From positions 1-33,437 of the forward strand of contig CAXKVV010001749.1 in NCBI GenBank assembly GCA_964058805.1: 33,437 bases of DNA, written 5' to 3'. How positions within the stretch are numbered: position 1 is the first letter of the stretch; each line of letters starts with the position of its first letter. Made by a program: the position numbers and the translations under genes. A model generated the notes under the pieces. The model ran no database searches. It had not been told where the DNA came from and saw nothing but the letters and a program-made list of their open reading frames with translations. Positions 1 through 9,825 of this stretch are shown piece after piece. Source of the stretch: Schoenoplectus triqueter (lineage: Eukaryota > Streptophyta > Magnoliopsida > Poales > Cyperaceae).

Positions 1-727
1 GGTGTACAGCGACGACGACGACCACTTCACCGTTCATCGACGACAACCCACAACCTCACCGACCGGCATACAACGAGATCAGCTTCATTTTCATTTTTAT
101 TTTTATTTTTATTTTTCTTTCTTTTTGAAAATGCCTCTGCATTTTCTTCTTGTAAATTTTCTTCTTTTCTTTTTCTTTTTTCTTTCATTTTCTGTTCTGT
201 TTGTAAATATTCTTCTTTGTTAATGAAAATGGTAGGCTTTGCCTCCCCTTCAAAAAAAAAGAAATATTTTGCATGTCTCCTGCAAGCATAACAAAGCTTA
301 TGTTTAATGGACCAAGTATATTGGAGAAAATTATAGTCATCAGCATGAAAATTGCTGATCATATTAGACATAAAACAAATAATTGTTAATAGGGATAAAC
401 TCATCTTCATATACAAAATAGGCCCTATCTCAAGCACCTAACCTAAATTAAGATGAACTCTTAAATGTACTGAAACAAAATGAAGCGCAATGTTGACTTA
501 AAATCTGGAGACCTGTTGTGTCCCAAAACCAACAACACATAATTCGAATGGCGCATCTTCAGCAATCAGTGTGTGCACAAATTTGTATTTAAGGAGCTCG
601 GACAGATGAAATGATTAGTGAAACGAAATGGATACCTCTAACTTGATATTGAATGTGCTTTTGGAGTTCACAAAATTCCCTCTAAAGCAAAATGTCACCT
701 ATGGCATCTGTAATCAGATCTCAAAAA
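1..727. other. No confident gene; low-complexity start of window
   Basis: A T-rich pyrimidine tract with ATTTTT-like units lies at about 89-210, and the rest is AT-rich. The open frames here translate the low-complexity tract and resemble no protein I know. The segment just below 728 lies downstream of the minus-strand terminal exon at 728-829, so part of it may be that gene's 3' UTR, but I see no clear polyadenylation signal that would fix an end. Confidence 0.5.
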
Positions 728-1479
728 TTATTCACTTGCTGTCTTGCTCTGCACCAATTTTTTGTCTATGCATAGCGAGCCAAATTTGGCAACACCCCCA
801 TCTTTAATCAATAGGCCGCCAGCTAATATCTGAAAAAAGAAATCAAAAGAGTTAAAGTTGATTTGAACTTCTATTATTTTACCTAATTCATTTCAATTTC
901 AGAAAATAAAAATTTTAATGGCAGAACCCTTGTTTATTTTGTTCCCAACAGGTACATGTACCTGTCACTTAACTTCTTTGAGAGGTCATCCTGCAATCTC
1001 CCCAAAGGTACATGTACCTGCCACAAACATGCTATTAAGAGAAAAAACGAATGCACTCTCCAGGCAGTCTTAAAGAGAGAAAATTTCAGCACTACACCTA
1101 CTCACCAGCCACTTAAACAAAAGCCAAATTGAGGCATATCCCCCACCTTAAGCAAAGCTCAGCAGCTAAGATCTGCCGAAACAAAAGAAAAAGAAAAAGG
1201 CTTAAATTGGAACTCGTGTTTTACCTTGTTGAGTTTCAATTTCTGAAATTAAAAAAAAAAGTGCACAGAAGATCTTTTAATCTTTGTAATCTTTATTATA
1301 CTTAATGATGAATCTTTGTAGCTCCTTGATACTTTCGAGCTGAAACAAATGCACAGACTGGACTTAAATTCACTAAACGCAAGATCTTTTAATCATACTT
1401 CTGCCTGCAACCTTTGTGGATTGTCAATTATGAAAGTAGTAGGTCGGATTTTACCATTCGGTGATGGTGATCTAGACAT
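728..1479 (-). CDS. Small multi-exon gene, unknown product (possibly degenerate)
   Basis: I do not recognise this protein. On the minus strand an ATG at 1479 opens exon 1 (1399-1479, 27 codons starting MSRSPSPNGK, ending LQAE), followed by a GTATGA donor. A TTTGTTTCAG acceptor opens exon 2 at 1339 in the same phase (LESIKELQRF). A short exon at 1225-1242 (KLKLNK) has a TTTCAG acceptor and a GTAAAA donor. The last exon, 728-829, follows a TTTTTTCAG acceptor, reads ILAGGLLIKDGGVAKF and ends ASE-stop. All these pieces join in phase 0. The difficulty is exon 2: I find no donor that preserves frame before an in-frame TAA at 1277-1279. The product may therefore be a 47-residue protein, exon 2 may be mutated, or the true splice site may be one I missed. 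A CT-rich leader lies about 180 bp upstream, as is common in plant 5' UTRs. Seen: splice signals and phases. Inferred: that this is an expressed gene. Confidence 0.4.
949..1019. promoter_or_regulatory. Two GTACATGTAC palindromes 56 bp apart
   Basis: A 16 bp perfect palindrome, CAGGTACATGTACCTG (949-964), recurs as the 14 bp AGGTACATGTACCT at 1006-1019. This gives four GTAC cores in 71 bp. GTAC is the core bound by plant SPL/SBP transcription factors. The sites lie in the predicted last intron of the small minus-strand gene. A regulatory role is inference only. Confidence 0.25.
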
Positions 1480-1659
1480 ATAAATGAAACACCGGAGGAC
1501 TAGACGAGGGATGCAGATAAACGTAGAGAACGCGGGCGTCAATACCAACAATGCGCACAAGAAGGAGCAACGGGTACCGGAGGCAAGAGACCAGAACAAT
1601 AACAAGCTGGATCTGAGAATTAGTCGAGGTCGGATATGATCAAGGCAGGGTTTGGGATT

Positions 1660-1682
1660 GAGAGAGAGAGAGAGAGAGAGAG
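1660..1682. repeat. (AG)n microsatellite
   Basis: An uninterrupted AG dinucleotide run. Read on the minus strand it is a CT tract upstream of the predicted ATG at 1479, where plant 5' leaders often carry CT repeats. Confidence 0.85.
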
Positions 1683-1740
1683 GAAGGGTTTTATTCAGGC
1701 GTAATATCGACTAGCATAAAACCCGTGTAATATAGAATAG

Positions 1741-2262
1741 ATCTTCAAATTGTGACTTAAGTTTTGTTTCAAACATTAAAGGATGAATACCGCATTTAGA
1801 AGTTAGAACTATTAAGTTTGGTATCAAAACATCATTACAAAAGGATGAATACGGCACTTGGAACGATCATTACAAAACAATCATTATTAAAAATTTAAGT
1901 TTGGTTTCAAGCATTAAAGGATGAACAAATGCTTCGTTTCGAATAGCACAAGACGATCATTATTAGCATCAAATTAATCGTCATTAGAATTAATAAAATG
2001 AAATTGAGACTTAACTTGGTTTCGAACATTAAAGGTAATATAATAAATACAAAAGTTTTCATAAAGTGAGTAAATTGTGACTAATTTGGAACTATTAATC
2101 TATTTAAATAATAATAAAAAAGTCGTGAATTAAAATATTTCGGCATTGTGACTATCAAACTCAGCCGTGAAAAAAGAGAGCTTATGATGATGTGACAAAT
2201 ATCAAGGCAATTTTAAAACATCAATTTTCTTTTGCTTCTAAATGCCGTATTCATCATATCTT
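1741..2262. repeat. Degenerate repeat block with inverted ends
   Basis: Diverged copies of a unit resembling AAGTTTGGTTTCAAACATTA followed by AAGGATGAA recur at about 1759, 1813, 1898 and 2012. The 21 bp at 1782-1802 (GATGAATACCGCATTTAGAAG) reappear in reverse complement at 2235-2255 with one mismatch, so the block is bounded by an inverted repeat about 430 bp apart. It may be an old foldback or MITE remnant; I could not identify a target duplication. Confidence 0.45.
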
Positions 2263-3908
2263 AAATAAAATAAAAATGGAGTCATAGTGATGTTCATATT
2301 CCTTAAAAGGGGAAAATTTAAAAAGGAACCATAAGTCATTGGTTGTGATTAGGGGTATAAAAGGATTGGATACAAATAGATAATAGTTAAATCGTATCCA
2401 TATTTATTATATTTTTTTAGATACAGATACAAATCGCATATTAAACGAATACTGAATATGAATCAAATATCTAACGAATATAATTCCAAACATAAACACA
2501 TTTCAGATATCAAATAATAAATATCATTGGAAAATAATCACATATTATTTTTTTAAAAGGAGAGTTCAAATGCCTCAATTTTTTGTATCTTAGTCATTCC
2601 TCCACTTTTTAAATTTCTAATATCTCAATATTAAAACTGAAATATCAAAAAAAACATTAGATATGATCTAGATCATTTTATTTATATATAAATTAAAATT
2701 AAAATTACCATGTTTGAAATTTTTTTTGCATGAAAATAAGAGCTTACAAAAATACGATAATATGATTAATTTCTGAACGTTTTATAATGTACTGGCTGTG
2801 TACTCATGCGTGCAGCGAATTTTTTTATTTAGATATAAAAAATATCACATGATAATATGTACGTCATTCTAATATGAAAAAGATCAATTAAAAATACTAT
2901 ATCATATATTATCTCACATAATTTCTCTCAACCTTAAATGGCAAAAAAAAGAGGAATATAAAATAATGGACGCTATCGTGTTCATCTAATTAGTTAAAAT
3001 TAATATAAATCATTAGATGAAGGATATTTTAGGATATAAAAAATTTAAAGAAAATGATAAAAAATGAATCGGTCCAATTCTTAACTGATTTATATAATAG
3101 TATAGATTGATCTACATCAAATGAATAATTTGAGGCCCATAAAATATTTGACTGTCTGAAGATTGTCTTGACGAATGACGTGAGGGATTGACTTGATGAA
3201 TGATTTTAGGCAATAATTTGAGGGATTCTCTTGACAGATGATTTCAAATATTTGGCATTATGAAGAAGTAAAATATCTGATTGCCTTAAGATCGCAAATT
3301 GTGGTTACGTTTTGATCCCGGTACTGTTTTGGGTACTTGACAAAAGAAGGAAATACATAATAAAATGATGACGTGAATGGTGTTGTATACACTAAAACAT
3401 AAGGGTGTGTTTGGATGTTGTCATGTTAGAAGGATTAATGTAAGTATGATGTTTTTTTGGGTGAGAATAGTATGAGATTAATGATATCTTAAAAAATATA
3501 AGAGAAGTATTAATTTTTATTACTTTGAGTTGGTAAGATATTGTTTGAATTGTAACAAGAGAATAGTGATGGAGGAAGTGAATATAATAATAAATTAATT
3601 TATTTTTTATTTGATATTAATGATTATTATTTTATTTATTATTGCTATTGGTGTTGTTCTTATTATAAATTTATTTATTATTAACTATTATTATTTTGTA
3701 TAAATTTAATACTTATTTAATATCACTCATAATATTGTTAATTACTATTTTATATAAACTAATGATTATTATTATATTTATTATTATTTTTAATTATAAG
3801 TTATTATTATTTTTATTATTTTGAAGAGAGTAATAGTTAGTATATTAAATTAAAAATAATTTTACTAACTCAAAGTTATCATCAATCTACTAAATAAATA
3901 TTTGGAAC
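2263..3908. other. AT-rich spacer, no gene seen
   Basis: Very AT-rich sequence without exon-like open frames or splice context. At 3403 the motif GGGTGTGTTTGGATG resembles the terminal repeat of many plant DNA transposons, but I found no matching opposite end. From about 3590 the sequence grades into ATT/TAA-rich low complexity. Confidence 0.6.
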
Positions 3909-4282
3909 ACATTAAAATAGTATTATGTTTATTCGAGTTTTATATTATTTTTAGACTCATTTCAACACATAATATCATAAAAATATACAAAATTATTTTG
4001 AATATTGTTCCCTATTCTATTATATTATAATCATTATGTTCTTGAACCTTTATGATATGAATAACATTGAATGATTAACACAAATACATTGAAACAATAT
4101 TTGACTTATAATATACAAAGTTGTATTCATTATTGTTCCATATTCGTTTATATTATAATCATTATATTTTTTAACCATTGTCACATGAATTGCGTTAAAA
4201 GATTAATACAAATCCATTAAAATGGTATTTAGTTTATTCAATTTTGTTATCATTTGTTGTCTCATTTCAATACATAATATCG
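3909..4282 (+). repeat. Degenerate tandem repeat, about 130-150 bp unit
   Basis: Blocks containing ATTAAAATAGTATT, CATTTCAACACATAATATC, TTGTTCCCTATTC and TATTATAATCATTAT recur in order with variants. For example, ATTAAAAT(A/G)G(T)A occurs at 3911 and 4216, and TTGTTCC at about 4004 and 4133. The copies are clearly diverged. No coding potential is visible. Confidence 0.45.
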
Positions 4283-4283
4283 T

Positions 4284-4560
4284 AACGGGTAAAGTGGGTC
4301 GGGTCGGGTGGGTTTGATTTTCGGGTTTCTCGGATTTTATTCTCGGGTTTTCCAGGTCAGGTCGGGGCGGGTCGGGCATGGGTTATCACGGGCTGGACGG
4401 GTCTAAAACGGGTCGGGTCTAGCACGTTTTTTTTTTGCCCGCGCCCGTGCTAGACCCGCCGGTTCTAACGGGTCACAGGTCTAACGAATTTGAGTACGAG
4501 TCAGGTCGGGGCGGGTCGTGGCCATAGGTTGGTTTGACCCGGACGAGTTATTTTAACACT
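4284..4560 (+). repeat. GGGTC/GGGTTT-rich degenerate tract
   Basis: A block of irregular CGGGT, GGGTC and GGGTTT units in an otherwise AT-rich region, a type of simple-repeat-derived tract seen in plant intergenic DNA. It contains a short-loop G-quadruplex motif at 4296-4312 (four G3 runs with loops of 2, 2 and 1). It also contains a 13 bp perfect inverted repeat, CGGGTCTAGCACG at 4414-4426 and its complement at 4446-4458, around a T-run. This is not the plant telomere unit TTTAGGG. Confidence 0.6.
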
Positions 4561-4686
4561 CTAAGCGAGCCGAGAGAAGTCATCATTCTAAAAAAACGAG
4601 AGAAGTCATCATCACAAACATGAAGCACAAATTAACATGTAAAAGTCACATAGTTTATACAGTTTCGTTAACTTGAGCTAAAAGAT

Positions 4687-5067
4687 GGCTTCAAATCTGC
4701 TGTTATTTTTGAAGAAGAATAGAATTCTATTATTTATTTTAAAAAATAGAAAAAAATCTGAAAAATATAAAAAAAAATTATTGATATATTTTTTTTATTT
4801 GTGATTGATAGCTCATCAAATTTTATGTATTTCATTAATATTTAATACTTAATCAAAGATAATCAAATTTAACGGTCTTTCACTAATATTTGTAACGGTT
4901 TCAAATTAACAGTCTTTGATGGAATATCAAACGTTAATGAAATTATATGAAATTTGACAGACTATCAATCTATAAGTAAAATAATATATCTATAATATTT
5001 TTTCTATTTTCTTGAAATAAATAACAAAATCCTATTTTTCTTCAAGAATAACAACGGATTTGGAGCC
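4687..5067. mobile_element. Foldback MITE-like element, about 380 bp
   Basis: The left part (GGCTTCAAATCTGCTGTTAT, then GAAGAAGAATAG) is matched in reverse complement at the right end (GGCTCCAAATCCGTTGTTAT, then GAAGAAAAATAG). The interiors also pair: segments reading TCATCAAATTTTATGTATTTC and its diverged complement lie on either side of the middle. So almost the whole element can fold into one hairpin. It has no coding capacity. The outer flanks both contain AAAAGATG, but the right copy is offset from the repeat end, so I do not claim it as a target duplication. Superfamily is not assigned. Confidence 0.65.
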
Positions 5068-5372
5068 AAACATATGGGGAAAAAGATGATAAAACGTGGC
5101 GGGAATCATGACGCCACACGAGTCACCACATGCGGCATGCTTACTCTCACACACGAAAGAATTTGATTTTGACCTCCATCTCATGTTAAAAAAGGTTAAT
5201 TTTACTATGAATTAGATTAAATTCGAATCATTTATTTGATAATGATTAACGATGAAGGTAAGATGTTATTGAGCATTAGACATTAACAACTCTTTATAAC
5301 GCGAAACATATTATAACTCGACCAAAAAAATTATATCGGTGAAATTTAATAGTTGAATGTGATTTTGTTTAG
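5068..5372. other. AT-rich spacer between two foldback elements
   Basis: Nothing gene-like is seen. It ends where the GGTCC terminal repeat of the palindromic element begins at 5373. Confidence 0.6.
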
Positions 5373-6600
5373 GGTCCATTTGACAAATTAAGGAATAGCT
5401 TTGGAAGAGTGGTAATTTTGGAAGAGTGATAGAATGGTATTTTTTTGAAAGAGTGATAGAAGAGTTGTATTCTTGACTATTCGGAAGAGCGAAAATATTG
5501 TTTGGCAGTTGTTAATCAGAATAGTTAAAATATGAATAATTATGATACTAATAATGATGATGATAATAATAATAATAATAATAGTAAAATAATAATCATA
5601 ATAGTAAGATAATAATAATAATAATAAAGTAATAAAAAATAATCATAATACATAATAATATTATAATAGTTATATAATAAAAATATAAACATAATCATAA
5701 TATAGTAATATAATAATAAAAAATTATAATTAAAATCATAATTATAATAATATAATAATAAGAACAAGTAATCATAATTTTAATAATATAATCATAATCA
5801 TAATATAATAATAAAAATATAATCATAATCATAAAAATAATTATTAATAATTATAAATAATTATAATAATATAATAATAAATTAATCATAAATATAATCA
5901 ACATATAATAATATAATACAACATAATAAAATAATATTAAAGTAATAAAAAATAATCATAATCATAAAAATAATTAAAAATAATTATAATTATAATAATA
6001 TAATAATAAATTAATCATCACTATAATCAACATATAATAATATAATACAACATAATAAAATAATAATAAGTAATAATAATTATTATTAAAATTATCATAA
6101 TATAATAATATAATATAAATAATCTTGATCATAATAATATAATAATTAAATAATTATATTTATAGTCATAATATAATAATATAATATTAAAATTATATAT
6201 ATAATATTAATAATAAATAATATAATAATACTAATGGTAACGATAATATAAACAATAATGATAATAATAATTTAAAAATAATAATATAATGATAATAATA
6301 ATAATAATAAATAATAATCATAATATTAATATAATCATAAATTATAATCATAAATATAATATAATAATATAATAATACTAATCATAATCATAATCATAAT
6401 ATAATAATATAATATAATATAATCAAACAATAATCGCTATTCCGACGAGAGCTAATCCGGTATTCCACCTATAAGTTGGTATACCGGATTAGCACTATTC
6501 CGCACTCTTCTACTTAGTCTAAAATTCGTTTGGCAAATTAATTCGTTGGAATAACTATTCTATTCCAACTTTTTGCTATTCCATTGAGTGCCAAACACTC
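5373..6600 (+). mobile_element. Left palindrome unit, non-coding terminal-repeat element
   Basis: The left end GGTCCATTTGACAAATTAAG continues GAATAGC. The right end, read in reverse complement, is GTGTTTGGCACTCAATGGAA followed by TAGC, so the ends are imperfect terminal inverted repeats. GAATAG/CTATTCC words recur throughout the subterminal 150 bp on both sides, as in non-autonomous DNA transposons. The core (about 5540-6420) is a degenerate TAA/ATAATA microsatellite. No transposase is present and no target duplication could be assigned. Confidence 0.6.
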
Positions 6601-6601
6601 C

Positions 6602-8043
6602 GGTCCGTTTGGCACCCAATGGAATAGCAAAAAGTTAGAATAGAATAGCTATTCCGATGAATTAATTTGCCAAATGAATTTTAGACTAAGTAGAAGAGTG
6701 CGGAATAGTGCTAATCCGGTATACCAACTTATAGGTGGAATACCGGATTAGCTCTCGTCGGAATAGCGATTATTGTTTGATTATATTATATTATATTATT
6801 ATATTATGATTACGATTAAGATTTAGTATTATTATATTATTATATTATATTTATGATTATAATTTATTATTATATTACTATATTATATTTATGATTATAA
6901 TTTATTATTATATTAATATTATAATTATTATTTATTATTATTATTATCATTATATTATTATTATTAAATTATTATTATCATTATTGTTATTATATTATCG
7001 TTACCATTAGTATTATTATATTATTTATTATTATTATAAATATAATTTTAATATTATATTATTATATTATGAATATAAATATAATTATTTTATTATTATA
7101 TTATTATGATCAAGATTATTTATTATTATATTATTATATTATGATGATTATGATTATGATTATGATTATTTATTATTATTTTATTATGTTATATTATATT
7201 ATTATATATTTATTATAGTGATGATTAATTTATTATTATATTATTATAATTATAATTATTTATAATTATTTTTATGATTATGATTATATTTTTATTATTA
7301 TATTATTATGAATATGATAATTATACTATAATTATATTATTAAAATTATGATTACTTATTATTATTATTATATTATTATAATTATGATTATGATTATAAT
7401 ATTTTTTTATTATATTACTATATTATGATTATGTTTATATTTTTATTATATTACTATTATAATATTATTATTTATTATGATTATTTTTTATTACTTTATT
7501 ATTATTTTATTATGTTGTATTATATTATTATATGTTGATTATAGTTATGATTAATTTATTATTATTTTTATTATTATAATTATTTATAATTATTTTTATG
7601 ATTATGATTATATTTTTATTATTATATTATTTTTATTATGATTATGGTTATATTATTATGATTATGACTATAATTATTATTATCATGATTATGATTATGA
7701 TTATTATATTATTAAAATTATGATAATTTATTATGATAATTATGATTGTAATTATAATTTTTTATTATTATATTACTATTATAATATTATTATTTATTAT
7801 GATTATTTTTTATTACTTTATTATTATTATTATCTTACTATTATGATTATTATTTTACTATTATTATTATTATCGTCATTATTAGTATCATAATTATTCA
7901 TATTTTAACTATTCTGAGTAACAACTGCCAAACGATATTTTCGCTCTTCCGAATAGTCAAGAATAACACTCTTCTACCACTCTTCCAAAAAAAAATACTA
8001 TTCTATCACTCTTCCAAAATTACCACTCTTCCAAAGCTATTCC
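6602..8043 (-). mobile_element. Right palindrome unit, inverted copy, outer end cut
   Basis: This begins GGTCCGTTTGGCACCCAATG, directly comparable with the outer terminal repeat of the left unit at 5373, and continues as the reverse complement of the left unit. Its outer end stops at GCTATTCC (8036-8043). The last 19 bp of the terminal repeat that the left unit carries (5373-5391) are missing, and the next bases are truncated gypsy gag. The copy is therefore broken at this junction. Confidence 0.6.
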
Positions 8044-8869
8044 GAATAAATCGGGCTCGGCGTCGCGCTGGATCCGCGACTAGCTCGGGTGCGTAACGAG
8101 AGAGTCGAATGAATAACTCTCCATACTGGCGAGCTGTCCGAGAACCCTGTGTCAGTGTCTCGAACCTGTATCGGAGCACAGATAACTGGTGCTCTCCCAT
8201 AAAGCGAGCCCTGAATATGTCGGAGAAACGCTCCCACGACATGGCTCGAACTCCACCCTCGTACTGAGGCTCCTGGGAGGTCCACCAGTGGCGAGCGTCG
8301 CGATCCAATAGGGTGGTCGCTAACTCGGCCATGTAGGCCTCGGTTGTACGCGAGAGTCGAAAAGTGACCTGCACTGCTGCAAGCCACTCCTCAGCAGCGT
8401 CGTAACCGCCGCTACCATCATACCGGGGTGTATGATGGCGCTCAAACTCCCGTAATGCAGAGACAAATGGATCCTGTGTCGTCTGTCCCGCAGCGCTCGC
8501 ATGAGAGGTAAACTGCGCCAGTCCAGAGAAGAAGACCTGCATAAGCTGGGCCGGGTCAGTCCCGGGGGTGAATAAGATAGGCTGCGGCGGGGCCGCAGGC
8601 TGTGGCGGATCCACAGGTGACGGGGTACTGGGAACCGCTCTGCGCGTGTGGGTCCCGAGAGAAGTTATCGGGGGAGACAGTGGAGACGGGGTACCGCGCT
8701 CATCAGATGGGTGCGGACGGTGCGTGGAACTGGCGGTATCGTGGGCCACATGACCCTCACTTGTACGTGGTCGTGAGGGCTGTGGGTCTGGTGAGGGTAG
8801 GCCCAAAGGGGCCTGAGAACGGGTATGGGGTCTCCGCGACTGATGACCTCCTCCCGAAGATCGAACCAT
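8044..8869 (-). pseudogene. gag: Ty3/gypsy gag, C-terminally truncated
   Basis: The start at 8869 (MVRSSGGGHQSRRPHTRSQ) is chosen because the upstream in-frame segment is leader sequence. Residues 1-100 are a Pro/Ser/Arg-rich disordered stretch. From about residue 130 the retrotransposon gag core appears: FVSALREFERHHTPRYDG, AAEEWLAAVQVTFRL, ARHWW, SWERFSDIFRARF, RQYGELFIRLSRYAPELV. This is the capsid-like domain that assembles virus-like particles. The frame then runs into palindrome sequence (after RARFI) and stops at 8006. The CCHC knuckle and pol are missing, so it cannot work by itself. Base composition is much GC-richer than the flanks, typical of gypsy gag against an AT-rich spacer. 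Confidence 0.8.
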
Positions 8870-9182
8870 GGTGACTAGAAATCTGATAGAAGAAGAAAAG
8901 AAAACATACTCGTAAGTCCAAAGTGATAACAAGCTAGAATACTTACGGGCTATTTCACTCTATTATTTAAAACATTTTTTTACTCAGTCACGTGCAATGG
9001 GATCCAGCGGGAGCAGCGAACTACGCAACCGTGCGTGTAACGTCTGCCCCGTCCTTTCTAGACCTACCCCTCACAAATCTAGGCCAGGTATATATCATTG
9101 TTTTGTTTATCTTATTCACATCTCGGGATTTCTTAGATGTTATTCTCGCATGGTTTATATGAAATCAGATTTATATAATCCA
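8870..9182 (-). other. Gypsy 5' leader between primer site and gag
   Basis: Untranslated leader of the truncated gypsy element on the minus strand. Nothing else is recognised in it. Confidence 0.55.
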
Positions 9183-9195
9183 TGCTCTGATACCA
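9183..9195 (-). promoter_or_regulatory. Gypsy primer-binding site (iMet tRNA)
   Basis: The minus strand reads TGGTATCAGAGCA, the standard plant initiator-Met tRNA complement. It lies 8 bp inside the LTR end at 9204 and primes minus-strand cDNA synthesis. Confidence 0.85.
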
Positions 9196-9203
9196 CCGAA
9201 GGA

Positions 9204-9825
9204 TGTCACACCCCAGAAATAAATAAATCGGATTAGGGGTGTTAATCCCGCCACGTACGCACGACGAGACGTGCGTACGAAAGGCTAAATGAATAAAATA
9301 AGATAAATCTCAGAATAAACAAAACAATAATAAATATAAATACATGACCATACAATCCAGAATGAACAAAGAGTATACAACGCCTACATAGGCGGGGCTA
9401 GCTCCATCGGAATGGGCAGCAAATCTCTCAAACAAAAACCCAAAGGAAAGAAATAAAACGCAAAACCCGATGGATCCTATCCAACTACCCAGCTCACATG
9501 CAAATGCAGCGAAGCATCTCTGTCATCGCGCAGGACTGTCCCTAGCACTCGCTCCAAGATAAATCCTGAACCTGTAATACCTGGATCCCACAACCACCGT
9601 GGAAACGTGAGTAATTTAAAAATTACTCAGTACGGATTTAGATCCAGCCTTAAGATTTTATCTTCTTTCCTAGACTGGACCCAAATACCGGTACTGTATT
9701 TTAAATGCATTATGTTAATTATATATAGTATAACAATACTTTATGCACGTTTGAGAAAACTCCTATATGAATGAGATGAAATGACAAATAAACCCGAAAT
9801 GAAAAATCTGTGGAAATACGGATAT
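9204..9825 (-). mobile_element. Gypsy LTR, inner (3') segment
   Basis: The plus strand begins TGTCACACCCCAG, i.e. the LTR ends CTGGGGTGTGACA on its own strand, next to the primer-binding site. The segment is split from the remainder of the LTR at 9825 by the copia insertion; GATAT at 9821-9825 is the duplicated target. Confidence 0.7.
9821..9825 (+). repeat. Copia target-site duplication, left copy
   Basis: GATAT, identical to 19304-19308 on the other side of the element. Confidence 0.95.

Larger units (their letters stand above)
5373..8043. repeat. Giant palindrome: two inverted element copies
   Basis: The sequence from 5392 (GGAATAGCTTTGGAAGAG) to the apex near 6600 is repeated in near-perfect reverse complement up to 8043. 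Both the unique outer 150 bp and the unique inner 170 bp (on either side of 6601) match with few differences. Between them lie long ATT/TAA microsatellite stretches. The left arm is about 1.2 kb and the right about 1.44 kb; the difference lies in the microsatellite. There is almost no spacer at the apex. If transcribed, it would form a very long double-stranded RNA. Confidence 0.9.

Noticed and set aside
27..437. 136-residue minus-strand frame with a Lys/Glu-rich end
   Set aside because: It reads the low-complexity pyrimidine tract and resembles no protein.
4284..4560. Interstitial telomere repeat
   Set aside because: Units are CGGGT/GGGTC, not TTTAGGG, and irregular.
5540..5767. 75-residue Tyr/Leu/Ile-rich open frame
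   Set aside because: It is a translation of the ATT/TAA microsatellite inside the palindrome.
5540..7900. CRISPR-like array or satellite
   Set aside because: Repeats are 3-6 base microsatellite units without fixed spacers, in a eukaryotic genome.
8568..8874. Plus-strand Gly-rich frames
   Set aside because: Antisense shadows of the GC-rich gypsy gag.
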